Assembly: GCA_032622095.1 (NCBI GenBank)
Contig: CP136064.1
Span: forward strand, 620,001 to 684,000
Reading direction: 5' to 3'
Origin: Siphonodentalium dalli
Lineage: Eukaryota; Mollusca; Scaphopoda; Gadilida; Siphonodentaliidae
DNA length: 64,000 nucleotides
The translations under genes and the position numbers were made by a program. A model generated the notes under the pieces. The model was not told the DNA's origin. It made no database searches and saw only the letters and a program-made list of their open reading frames with translations. Below are positions 53,839 to 64,000 of the stretch, one piece after another; within the stretch, counting starts at the first letter, position 1, and every line of letters starts with the position of its first letter.

Positions 53839-56127
53839 ATGGTGGAGTACGGTTGGATATTTTCAATTTGGAGCATGTTTCTCCATACCGCGCCATGTCA
53901 AATCTGGCCATATCCGAATCGGGTTGTCATTTACAATGACTGCAGAAAATATATATCTTCATGTTGGAATGCAAATGAATGTTTAAAGGAACAGATGTAT
54001 CTCAACTTAAAGGGACATAAGTAACACCGTCACCAACTTTAAGGGGTATCTGCTATAGACTGGTTACATGGTGGAGTACGGTTGGATATTTTCAATTTTG
54101 CGCATGTTTCTCCATACCGCGCCATGTAAAATCTGGCCATATCCGAATCGGGTTGTCATTTACAATGACTGCAGAAAATAAATATCTTCATGTTGGAATG
54201 CAAATGTATGTTTAAAGGAACAGATGTATCTCAACTTAAAGGGACATAAGTAACACAGTCACCAACTTTAAGGGGTATCTGCTATAGACTGGTTCCATGG
54301 TGGAGTATGGTTGGATATTTACTATTTGGCGCATGTTTCTCCATACCGCGCCATGTCAAATCTGGCCATATCCAAATCGGGTTGTCATTTACAATGACTA
54401 CAGAAAATATATATCTTCATGTTGGAATGCAAATGTATGTTTAAAGGAACAGATGTATCTCAACTTAAAGGGACATAAGTAACACCGTCACCAACTTTAA
54501 GGGGTATCTGCTAAGACTGGTTCCATGGTGGAGTACTGTTGTATATTTTCAATTTGGCGCATGTTTTTCCATACCGCGCCATGTCAAATCTGGCCATATC
54601 CGAATCGGGTTGTCATTTACAATGACTACAGAAAATAAATATCTTCATGTTGGAATGCAAATGTATGTTTAAAGGAACAGATGTATCTCAACTTAAAGGG
54701 ACATAAGTAACACAGTCACCAACTTAAAGGGGTATCTGCTATAGACTGGTTCCATGGTGGAGTACGGTTGGATATTTTCAATTTGGCGCATGTTTCTCCA
54801 TACCGCGCCATGTCAAATCTGGCCCTATCCGAATCGGGTTGTCATTTACAATGACTGCAGAAAATAAATATCTTCATGTTGGAATGCAAATGTATGTTTA
54901 AAGGAACAGATGTATCTCAACTTAAAGGGACATAAGTAACACAGTCACCAACTTAAAGAGGTGTCTGATTTAGACTGGTTACATGGTGGAATACGGTTGG
55001 ATATTTTCTATTTGGCGCATGTTTCTCCATACCGCGCCATGTCAAATCTGGCCATATCCGAATCGGGTTGTCATTTACAATGACTACAGAAAATAAATAT
55101 CTTCATGTTGGAATGCAAATGTATGTTTAAAGGAACAGATGTATCTCAACTTAAAGGGACATAAGTAACACAGTCACCAACTTTAAGGGGTATCTGCTAT
55201 AGACTGGTTCCATGGTGGAGTACGGTTGGATATTTTCTATTTGGCACATGTTTCTCTATACCGCGCCATGTCAAATCTGGCCATATCCGAATCGGGTTGT
55301 CATTTACAATGACTACAGAAAATAAATATCTTCATGTTGGAATGCAAATGTATGTTTAAAGGAACAGATGTATCTCAACTTAAAGGGACATAAGTAACAC
55401 AGTCACCAACTTTAAGGGGTATCTGCTATAGACTGGTTCCATGGTGGAGTACGGTTGGATATTTTCTATTTGGCGCATGTTTCTCCATACCGCGCAATGT
55501 CAAATCTGGCCATATCCGAATCGGGTTGTCATTTACAATGTCTACAGAAAATAAATATCTTCATGTTGGAATGCAAATGTATGTTTAAAGGAACAGATGT
55601 ATCTCAACTTAAAGGGACATAAGTAACACCGTCACCAACTTTAAGGGGTATCTGCTATAGACTGGTTCCATGGTGGAGTACTGTTGGATATTTTCAATTT
55701 GGCGCATGTTTCTCCCTACCGCGCCATGTAAAATCTGGCCATATCCGAATCGGGTTGTCATTTACAATGACTACAGAAAATAAATATCTTCATGTTGGAA
55801 TGCAAATGTATGTTTACAGGAACAGATGTATCTCAACTTAAAGGGACATAAGTAACACAGTCACCAACTTAAAGGGGTATCTGCTATAGACTGGTTCCAT
55901 GGTGGAGTACGGTTGGATATTTTCAATTTGGCGCATGTTTCTCCATACCGCGCCATGTCAAATCTGGCCATATCCGAATCGGGTTGTCATTTACAATGAC
56001 TGCAGAAAATATATATCTTCATGGTGGAATGCAAATGTATGTTTAAAGGAACAGATGTATCTCAACTTAAAGGGACATAAGTAACACAGTCACCAACTTT
56101 AAGGGGTATCTGCTATAGACTGGTTCC
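53839..56127 (+). repeat. Domain 2 HOR derivative, 10 monomers (2289 bp)
   Basis: Order: S-T-W-Z2-F2-G2-H-V-B-C/D hybrid. Compared with the 12-monomer HOR it lacks the G after H, and C and D are fused at 55899. The fused monomer has the C front (GGTTGGATATT, CCATATCC) and the D back (GGTGGAATGC), so the one-base deletion of C is gone. Shared TCCAAATCGG ties its W to that of the preceding 9-monomer unit. Confidence 0.83.
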
Positions 56128-58417
56128 ATGGTGGAGTACGGTTGGATATTTTCAATTTGGAGCATGTTTCTCCATACCGCGCCATGTCAAATCTGGCCAT
56201 ATCCGAATCGGGTTGTCATTTACAATGACTGCAGAAAATATATATCTTCATGTTGGAATGCAAATGAATGTTTAAAGGAACAGATGTATCTCAACTTAAA
56301 GGGACATAAGTAACACAGTCACCAACTTAAAGAGGTGTCTGATTTAGACTGGTTACATGGTGGAATACGGTTGGATATTTTCTATTTGGCGCATGTTTCT
56401 CCATACCGCGCCATGTCAAATCTGGCCATATCCGAATCGGGTTGTCATTTACAATGACTACAGAAAATAAATATCTTCATGTTGGAATGCAAATGTATGT
56501 TTAAAGGAACAGATGTATCTCAACTTAAAGGGACATAAGAAACACAGTCACCAACTTTAAGGGGTATCTGCTATAGACTGGTTCCATGGTGGAGTACGGT
56601 TGGATATGTTCTATTTGGCACATGTTTCTCTATACCGCGCCATGTCAAATCTGGCCATATCCGAATCGGGTTGTCATTTACAATGACTACAGAAAATAAA
56701 TATCTTCATGTTGGAATGCAAATGTATGTTTAAAGGAACAGATGTATCTCAACTTAAAGGGACATAAGTAACACAGTCACCAACTTTAAGGGGTATCTGC
56801 TATAGACTGGTTCCATGGTGGAGTACGGTTGGATATTTTCTATTTGGCGCATGTTTCTCCATACCGCGCAATGTCAAATCTGGCCATATCCGAATCGGGT
56901 TGTCATTTACAATGTCTACAGAAAATAAATATCTTCATGTTGGAATGCAAATGTATGTTTAAAGGAACAGATGTATCTCAACTTAAAGGGACATAAGTAA
57001 CACCGTCACCAACTTTAAGGGGTATCTGCTATAGACTGGTTCCATGGTGGAGTACTGTTGGATATTTTCAATTTGGCGCATGTTTCTCCCTACCGCGCCA
57101 TGTAAAATCTGGCCATATCCGAATCGGGTTGTCATTTACAATGACTACAGAAAATAAATATCTTCATGTTGGAATGCAAATGTATGTTTACAGGAACAGA
57201 TGTATCTCAACTTAAAGGGACATAAGTAACACAGTCAGCAACTTAAAGGGGTATCTGCTATAGACTGGTTCCATGGTGGAGTACGGTTGGATATTTTCAA
57301 TTTGGCGCATGTTTCTCCATACCGCGCCATGTCAAATCTGGCCATATCCGAATCGGGTTGTCATTTACAATGACTGCAGAAAATATATATCTTCATGTTG
57401 GAATGCAAATGTATGTTTAAAGGAACAGATGTATCTCAACTGAAAGGGACATAAGTAACACAGTCACCAACTTAATGGGGTATCTGCTATAGACTGGTTC
57501 CATGGTGGAGTACGGTTGGATATTTTCAATTTGGCGCATGTTTCTCCATACCGCGCTATGTCAAATCTGGCCCTATCCGAATCGGGTTGTCATTTACAAT
57601 GACTGCAGAAAATATATATCTTCATGGTGGAATGCAAATGTATGTTTAAAGGAACAGATGTATCTCAACTTAAAGGGACATAAGTAAAACAGTCACCAAC
57701 TTTAAGGGGTATCTGCTATAGACTGGTTCCATGGTGGAGTACTGTTGGATATTTTCAATTTGGCGCATGTTTCTCCCTACCGCGCCATGTAAAATCTGGC
57801 CATATCCGAATCGGGTTGTCATTTACAATGACTACAGAAAATAAATATCTTCATGTTGGAATGCAAATGTATGTTTACAGGAACAGATGTATCTCAACTT
57901 AAAGGGACATAAGTAACACAGTCACCAACTTAAAGGGGTATCTGCTATAGACTGGTTCCATGGTGGAGTACGGTTGGATATTTTCAATTTGGCGCATGTT
58001 TCTCCATACCGCGCCATGTCAAATCTGGCCATATCCGAATCGGGTTGTCATTTACAATGACTGCAGAAAATATATATCTTCATGGTGGAATGCAAATGTA
58101 TGTTTAAAGGAACAGATGTATCTCAACTTAAAGGGACATAAGTAACACAGTCACCAACTTTAAGGGGTATCTGCTATAGACTGGTTCCATGGTGGAGTAC
58201 GGTTGGATATTTTCAATTTGGAGCATGTTTCTCCATACCGCGCCATGTCAAATCTGGCCATATCCGAATCGGGTTGTCATTTACAATGACTGCAGAAAAT
58301 ATATATCTTCATGGTGGAATGCAAATGTATGTTTAAAGGAACAGATGTATCTCAACTTAAAGGGACATAAGTAACACAGTCACCAACTTTAAGGGGTATC
58401 TGCTATAGACTGGTTCC
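56128..58417 (+). repeat. Rearranged 10-monomer run
   Basis: Order: S, G2, H, V, B, C2, D2, B, C/D hybrid, S/hybrid. S at 56128 passes directly to the GAGGTGTCTG leader of G2, skipping T-W-Z2-F2. H at 56586 has GGATATGTTC, a change that marks all later H copies, and a private TAAGAAACAC. B at 57044 ends CAGTCAGCAAC. C2 (57273) has full length with CAACTGAAAGG. D2 (57502) has the CTTAATGGGG leader, CGCTATG and GTAAAACAG downstream. The monomer at 58189 has the S front and the C/D back. New derived types arise here and spread to the right. Confidence 0.78.
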
Positions 58418-59561
58418 ATGGTGGAGTACGGTTGGATATTTTCAATTTGGAGCATGTTTCTCCATACCGCGCCATGTCAAATCTGGCCATATCCGAATCG
58501 GGTTGTCATTTACAATGACTGCAGAAAATATATATCTTCATGTTGGAATGCAAATGAATGTTTAAAGGAACAGATGTATCTCAACTTAAAGGGACATAAG
58601 TAACACCGTCACCAACTTTAAGGGGTATCTGCTATAGACTGGTTACATGGTGGAGTACGGTTGGATATTTTCAATTTTGCGCATGTTTCTCCATACCGCG
58701 CCATGTAAAATCTGGCCATATCCGAATCGGGTTGTCATTTACAATGACTGCAGAAAATAAATATCTTCATGTTGGAATGCAAATGTATGTTTAAAGGAAC
58801 AGATGTATCTCAACTTAAAGGGACATAAGTAACACAGTCACCAACTTTAAGGGGTATCTGCTATAGACTGGTTCCATGGTGGAGTATGGTTGGATATTTA
58901 CTATTTGGCGCATGTTTCTCCATACCGCGCCATGTCAAATCTGGCCATATCCGAATCGGGTTGTCATTTACAATGACTACAGAAAATATATATCTTCATG
59001 TTGGAATGCAAATGTATGTTTAAAGGAACAGATGTATCTCAACTTAAAGGGACATAAGTAACACCGTCACCAACTTTAAGGGGTATCTGCTAAGACTGGT
59101 TCCATGGTGGAGTACTGTTGTATATTTTCAATTTGGCGCATGTTTTTCCATACCGCGCCATGTCAAATCTGGCCATATCCGAATCGGGTTGTCATTTACA
59201 ATGACTACAGAAAATAAATATCTTCATGTTGGAATGCAAATGTATGTTTAAAGGAACAGATGTATCTCAACTTAAAGGGACATAAGTAACACAGTCACCA
59301 ACTTAAAGGGGTATCTGCTATAGACTGGTTCCATGGTGGAGTACGGTTGGATATTTTCAATTTGGCGCATGTTTCTCCATACCGCGCCATGTCAAATCTG
59401 GCCCTATCCGAATCGGGTTGTCATTTACAATGACTGCAGAAAATAAATATCTTCATGTTGGAATGCAAATGTATGTTTAAAGGAACAGATGTATCTCAAC
59501 TTAAAGGGACATAAGTAACACAGTCACCAACTTAAAGAGGTGTCTGATTTAGACTGGTTAC
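58418..59561 (+). repeat. S-T-W-Z2-F2 run
   Basis: Five monomers at 58418, 58647, 58876, 59104 and 59333 repeat the opening of the 12-monomer HOR, with GTATGGTTGG in W and the one-base-short leader before Z2. W here has normal TCCGAATCGG, unlike the two units at 51780 and 53839. It therefore derives from the earlier 12-monomer copies and not from its nearest relatives to the left. Confidence 0.8.
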
Positions 59562-62500
59562 ATGGTGGAATACGGTTGGATATTTTCTATTTGGCGCATG
59601 TTTCTCCATACCGCGCCATGTCAAATCTGGCCATATCCGAATCGGGTTGTCATTTACAATGACTACAGAAAATAAATATCTTCATGTTGGAATGCAAATG
59701 TATGTTTAAAGGAACAGATGTATCTCAACTTAAAGGGACATAAGTAACACAGTCACCAACTTTAAGGGGTATCTGCTATAGACTGGTTCCATGGTGGAGT
59801 ACGGTTGGATATGTTCTATTTGGCACATGTTTCTCTATACCGCGCCATGTCAAATCTGGCCATATCCGAATCGGGTTGTCATTTACAATGACTACAGAAA
59901 ATAAATATCTTCATGTTGGAATGCAAATGTATGTTTAAAGGAACAGATGTATCTCAACTTAAAGGGACATAAGTAACACCGTCACCAACTTTAAGGGGTA
60001 TCTGCTATAGACTGGTTCCATGGTGGAGTACTGTTGGATATTTTCAATTTGGCGCATGTTTCTCCCTACCGCGCCATGTAAAATCTGGCCATATCCGAAT
60101 CGGGTTGTCATTTACAATGACTACAGAAAATAAATATCTTCATGTTGGAATGCAAATGTATGTTTACAGGAACAGATGTATCTCAACTTAAAGGGACATA
60201 AGTAACACAGTCAGCAACTTAAAGGGGTATCTGCTATAGACTGGTTCCATGGTGGAGTACGGTTGGATATTTTCAATTTGGCGCATGTTTCTCCATACCG
60301 CGCCATGTCAAATCTGGCCATATCCGAATCGGGTTGTCATTTACAATGACTGCAGAAAATATATATCTTCATGTTGGAATGCAAATGTATGTTTAAAGGA
60401 ACAGATGTATCTCAACTGAAAGGGACATAAGTAACACAGTCACCAACTTAATGGGGTATCTGCTATAGACTGGTTCCATGGTGGAGTACGGTTGGATATT
60501 TTCAATTTGGCGCATGTTTCTCCATACCGCGCTATGTCAAATCTGGCCCTATCCGAATCGGGTTGTCATTTACAATGACTGCAGAAAATATATATCTTCA
60601 TGGTGGAATGCAAATGTATGTTTAAAGGAACAGATGTATCTCAACTTAAAGGGACATAAGTAAAACAGTCACCAACTTTAAGGGGTATCTGCTATAGACT
60701 GGTTCCATGGTGGAGTACTGTTGGATATTTTCAATTTGGCGCATGTTTCTCCCTACCGCGCCATGTAAAATCTGGCCATATCCGAATCGGGTTGTCATTT
60801 ACAATGACTGCAGAAAATATATATCTTCATGTTGGAATGCAAATGTATGTTTAAAGGAACAGATGTATCTCAACTTAAAGGGACATAAGTAACACAGTCA
60901 CCAACTTTAACGGGTATCTGCTATAGACTGGTTACATGGTGGAATACGGTTGGATATTTTCAATTTTGCGCATGTTTCTCCATACCGCGCCATGTCAAAT
61001 CTGGCCATATCCGAATCGGGTTGTCATTTACAATGACTGCATAAAATAAATATCTTCATGTTGGAATGCAAATGTATGTTTAAAGGAACAGATGTATCTC
61101 AACTTAAAGGGACATAAGTAACACAGTCACCAACTTAAAGAGGTGTCTGATTTAGACTGGTTACATGGTGGAATACGGTTGGATATTTTCTATTTGGCGC
61201 ATGTTTCTCCATACCGCGCCATGTCAAATCTGGCCATATCCGAATCGGGTTGTCATTTACAATGACTACAGAAAATAAATATCTTCATGTTGGAATGCAA
61301 ATGTATGTTTAAAGGAACAGATGTATCTCAACTTAAAGGGACATAAGTAACACAGTCACCAACTTTAAGGGGTATCTGCTATAGACTGGTTCCATGGTGG
61401 AGTACGGTTGGATATGTTCTATTTGGCACATGTTTCTCTATACCGCGCCATGTCAAATCTGGCCATATCCGAATCGGGTTGTCATTTACAATGACTACAG
61501 AAAATAAATATCTTCATGTTGGAATGCAAATGTATGTTTAAAGGAACAGATGTATCTCAACTTAAAGGGACATAAGTAACACCGTCACCAACTTTAAGGG
61601 GTATCTGCTATAGACTGGTTCCATGGTGGAGTACTGTTGGTTATTTTCAATTTGGCGCATGTTTCTCCCTACCGCGCCATGTAAAATCTGGCCATATCCG
61701 AATCGGGTTGTCATTTACAATGACTACAGAAAATAAATATCTTCATGTTGGAATGCAAATGTATGTTTACAGGAACAGATGTATCTCAACTTAAAGGGAC
61801 ATAAGTAACACAGTCAGCAACTTAAAGGGGTATCTGCTATAGACTGGTTCCATGGTGGAGTACGGTTGGATATTTTCAATTTGGCGCATGTTTCTCCATA
61901 CCGCGCCATGTCAAATCTGGCCATATCCGAATCGGGTTGTCATTTACAATGACTGCAGAAAATATATATCTTCATGTTGGAATGCAAATGTATGTTTAAA
62001 GGAACAGATGTATCTCAACTGAAAGGGACATAAGTAACACAGTCACCAACTTAATGGGGTATCTGCTATAGACTGGTTCCATGGTGGAGTACGGTTGGAT
62101 ATTTTCAATTTGGCGCATGTTTCTCCATACCGCGCTATGTCAAATCTGGCCCTATCCGAATCGGGTTGTCATTTACAATGACTGCAGAAAATATATATCT
62201 TCATGGTGGAATGCAAATGTATGTTTAAAGGAACAGATGTATCTCAACTTAAAGGGACATAAGTAAAACAGTCACCAACTTTAAGGGGTATCTGCTATAG
62301 ACTGGTTCCATGGTGGAGTACTGTTGGATATTTTCAATTTGGCGCATGTTTCTCCCTACCGCGCCATGTAAAATCTGGCCATATCCGAATCGGGTTGTCA
62401 TTTACAATGACTGCAGAAAATATATATCTTCATGTTGGAATGCAAATGTATGTTTAAAGGAACAGATGTATCTCAACTTAAAGGGACATAAGTAACACAG

Positions 62501-62767
62501 TCACCAACTTTAACGGGTATCTGCTATAGACTGGTTACATGGTGGAATACGGTTGGATATTTTCAATTTTGCGCATGTTTCTCCATACCGCGCCATGTCA
62601 AATCTGGCCATATCCGAATCGGGTTGTCATTTACAATGACTGCATAAAATAAATATCTTCATGTTGGAATGCAAATGTATGTTTAAAGGAACAGATGTAT
62701 CTCAACTTAAAGGGACATAAGTAACACAGTCACCAACTTAAAGAGGTGTCTGATTTAGACTGGTTCC
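59562..62767 (+). repeat. Higher-order repeat of 7 monomers (1603 bp), two copies
   Basis: Order: G2-H-B-C2-D2-B/open hybrid-T/GCATAAAAT, at 59562-61164 and 61165-62767. All seven have full 229-bp length. Diagnostic marks recurring at offset 1603 are GGATATGTTC in H, CAGTCAGCAAC after B, CAACTGAAAGG in C2, CTTAATGGGG before D2, CGCTATG, GTAAAACAG, CTTTAACGGG, and GGTGGAATACGG with GCATAAAATAAA in the last monomer. The only difference I noticed is GGTTATTTTC (61641) against GGATATTTTC in the B monomer. The near identity suggests this is among the youngest duplications in the window. Confidence 0.88.
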
Positions 62768-64000
62768 ATGGTGGAGTACGGTTGGATATTTTCTATTTGG
62801 CGCATGTTTCTCCATACCGCGCCATGTCAAATCTGGCCATATCCGAATCGGGTTGTCATTTACAATGACTACAGAAAATAAATATCTTCATGTTGGAATG
62901 CAAATGTATGTTTAAAGAAACAGATGTATCTCAACTTAAAGGGACATAAGTAACACAGTCACCAACTTTATGGGGTATCTGCTATAGACTGGTTCCATGG
63001 TGGAGTACTGTTGGATATTTTCAATTTGGCGCATGTTTCTCCATACCGCGCCATGTCAAATCTGGCCATATCCGAATCGGGTTGTCATTTACAATGACTA
63101 CAGAAAATATATATCTTCATGTTGGAATGCAAATGTATGTTTAAAGGAACAGATGTATCTCAACTTAAAGGGACATAAGTAACACCGTCACCAACTTTAA
63201 GGGGTATCTGCTAAGACTGGTTCCATGGTGGAGTACTGTTGTATATTTTCAATTTGGCGCATGTTTTTCCATACCGCGCCATGTCAAATCTGGCCATATC
63301 CGAATCGGGTTGTCATTTACAATGACTACAGAAAATAAATATCTTCATGTTGGAATGCAAATGTATGTTTAAAGGAACAGATGTATCTCAACTTAAAGGG
63401 ACATAAGTAACACAGTCACCAACTTAAAGGGGTATCTGCTATAGACTGGTTCCATGGTGGAGTACGGTTGGATATTTTCAATTTGGCGCATGTTTCTCCA
63501 TACCGCGCCATGTCAAATCTGGCCCTATCCGAATCGGGTTGTCATTTACAATGACTGCAGAAAATAAATATCTTCATGTTGGAATGCAAATGTATGTTTA
63601 TAGGAACAGATGTATCTCAACTTAAAGGGACATAAGTAACACAGTCACCAACTTAAAGAGGTGTCTGATTTAGACTGGTTACATGGTGGAATACGGTTGG
63701 ATATTTTCTATTTGGCGCATGTTTCTCCATACCGCGCCATGTCAAATCTGGCCATATCCGAATCGGGTTGTCATTTACAATGACTACAGAAAATAAATAT
63801 CTTCATGTTGGAATGCAAATGTATGTTTAAAGGAACAGATGTATCTCAACTTAAAGGGACATAAGTAACACAGTCACCAACTTTAAGGGGTATCTGCTAT
63901 AGACTGGTTCCATGGTGGAGTACGGTTGGATATGTTCTATTTGGCACATGTTTCTCTATACCGCGCCATGTCAAATCTGGCCATATCCGAATCGGGTTGT
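62768..64000 (+). repeat. Terminal run, cut by the window edge
   Basis: Monomers at 62768 (GAGGTGTCTG leader, TCTATTT, AAAGAAACAG tail, like domain 1), 62997 (TTTATGGGG leader, GTACTGTTGG front, acag/tatat back), 63225 (Z2), 63454 (F2 with TTTATAGGAAC), 63683 (G2) and 63912 (H with GGATATGTTC, incomplete). Z2-F2-G2-H repeats 59104-60019. The AAAGAAACAG tail and TTTATGGGG leader are otherwise domain 1 marks, which suggests exchange between domains. The array continues past base 64000. Confidence 0.75.

Larger units (their letters stand above)
31383..63240 (+). repeat. Leaders with a one-base deletion (CTAAGACTGG)
   Basis: Nine leaders read CTGCTAAGACTGG in place of CTGCTATAGACTGG, lacking one base. 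They precede the monomers at 31414, 37592, 43084, 46974, 49720, 52466, 54525, 59104 and 63225. Each follows a W-type monomer or its relative at 62997. Together with the type C deletion and the single 18-bp deletion they explain the full 40-base shift of the last monomer (63912 instead of 63952). Confidence 0.9.
31..64000 (+). repeat. 229-bp satellite DNA array, about 280 monomers
   Basis: One sequence of 229 bp is repeated head to tail with no unique sequence between copies. Taking the ATGG as phase marker, starts lie at 61, 290, 519, 748 and so on to 63912. Landmarks in monomer coordinates (A of ATGG = 1) are the CpG-rich CCGCGCC near 50-56, the dyad CCGAATCGG at 76-84, the ACTRCAGAAAATAWATAT segment near 101-118, and the leader CTGCTATAGACTGGTT just before the next ATGG. 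Composition is about 40% GC. Copies differ by scattered substitutions and almost never by length. No gene, intron, transposon or low-complexity island interrupts it, so stretches without genes hold only this repeat. Such arrays are typical of eukaryotic constitutive heterochromatin. Centromere function is possible but not shown by the sequence. Confidence 0.98.

Noticed and set aside
1206-63182. About 80 forward-strand open frames of 61-65 codons starting at the ATGG of individual monomers
   Set aside because: They share one frame of the satellite and exist only where codon 38 is not a stop. Most monomers have the stop, spacing is that of the repeat, and there is no sign of coding constraint. 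The product matches no family I recognise. The four extra residues in the 65-codon versions come from a TTG created by CTATTGACTGG.
1-64000. CRISPR array
   Set aside because: Repeats are 229 bp and directly adjoining, with no unique spacers and no cas genes.
1-64000. Transposon, LTR or gene-family tandem array
   Set aside because: No coding capacity, terminal repeats or target-site duplications. The unit is too short and uniform.
31-64000. Assignment to a named satellite family or species
   Set aside because: I do not recognise the 229-bp monomer. Composition and structure fit many animals and plants, so naming one would be a guess.

Overview
The window is one uninterrupted block of tandemly repeated satellite DNA with a monomer of 229 bp. 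I see no protein gene, RNA gene, transposon, CRISPR array or unique sequence. Measured from the ATGG in the centre of the monomer, there are 280 monomer starts between 61 and 63912. The array runs off the right edge. At the left edge it meets a 30-bp piece of the same satellite in the opposite orientation. The consensus monomer is about 40% GC (91 of 229 bases, counted by hand). Long arrays with multi-monomer higher-order repeats (HORs) point to eukaryotic heterochromatin: centromeric, pericentromeric or a subtelomeric/B-chromosome type block. I do not recognise the satellite family and cannot name the organism.

Domain 1 (31 to about 29601) keeps the 229-bp register exactly: all 128 intervals between 61 and 29373 are 229 bp. 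It holds successive and overlapping HORs: a 9-monomer unit (2061 bp, two copies), a 15-monomer unit (3435 bp, two copies), a 5-monomer unit (1145 bp, two copies), a second 15-monomer offset, a 12-monomer unit (2748 bp, two copies plus part of a third), and a long stretch at 25709 onward that repeats the one at 10137 onward (offset 15572 bp, 68 monomers).

Domain 2 (29602 to 64000) begins at a monomer carrying an 18-bp deletion and uses a different set of monomer types. For reference these are, with diagnostic marks: S (ttggagcatg, aatgaatg), T (ttttgcgc, catgtaaaatc), U (ggatattttttattt, tttagagg), W and Y (ggatatttactattt; Y also gaatgccaatg), X (ctaagactgg, tttagagg), Z (gttgcatatt), Z2 (ctaagactgg, gttgtatatt), C (ggtggctgcaaatatatg), D (ggttgaatatt, ggccctatcc), E (gaggtgtctg leader, tctatttgg), F/F2 (ggccctatcc with gcag and aaataaa), G (ttacaaggtggaatacgg), G2 (ttacatggtggaatacgg), H (ggcacatgtttctctata), V (cgcaatgtc, aatgtctac), B (catgtaaaatc, tttacagg). 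The types are arranged in modules that start S-T and usually end C-D. The modules build HORs of 27, 24, 18, 12, 12, 9, 10 and 10 monomers, then a 7-monomer unit in two copies near the right end.

The only length changes I find in the 280 monomers are one 18-bp deletion and 22 single-base deletions of two kinds (13 in type C, 9 in the ctaagactgg leaders). Together these account exactly for the position of the last monomer start (63912). The short open frames of 61 to 65 codons in many monomers are by-products of the repeat, not genes.
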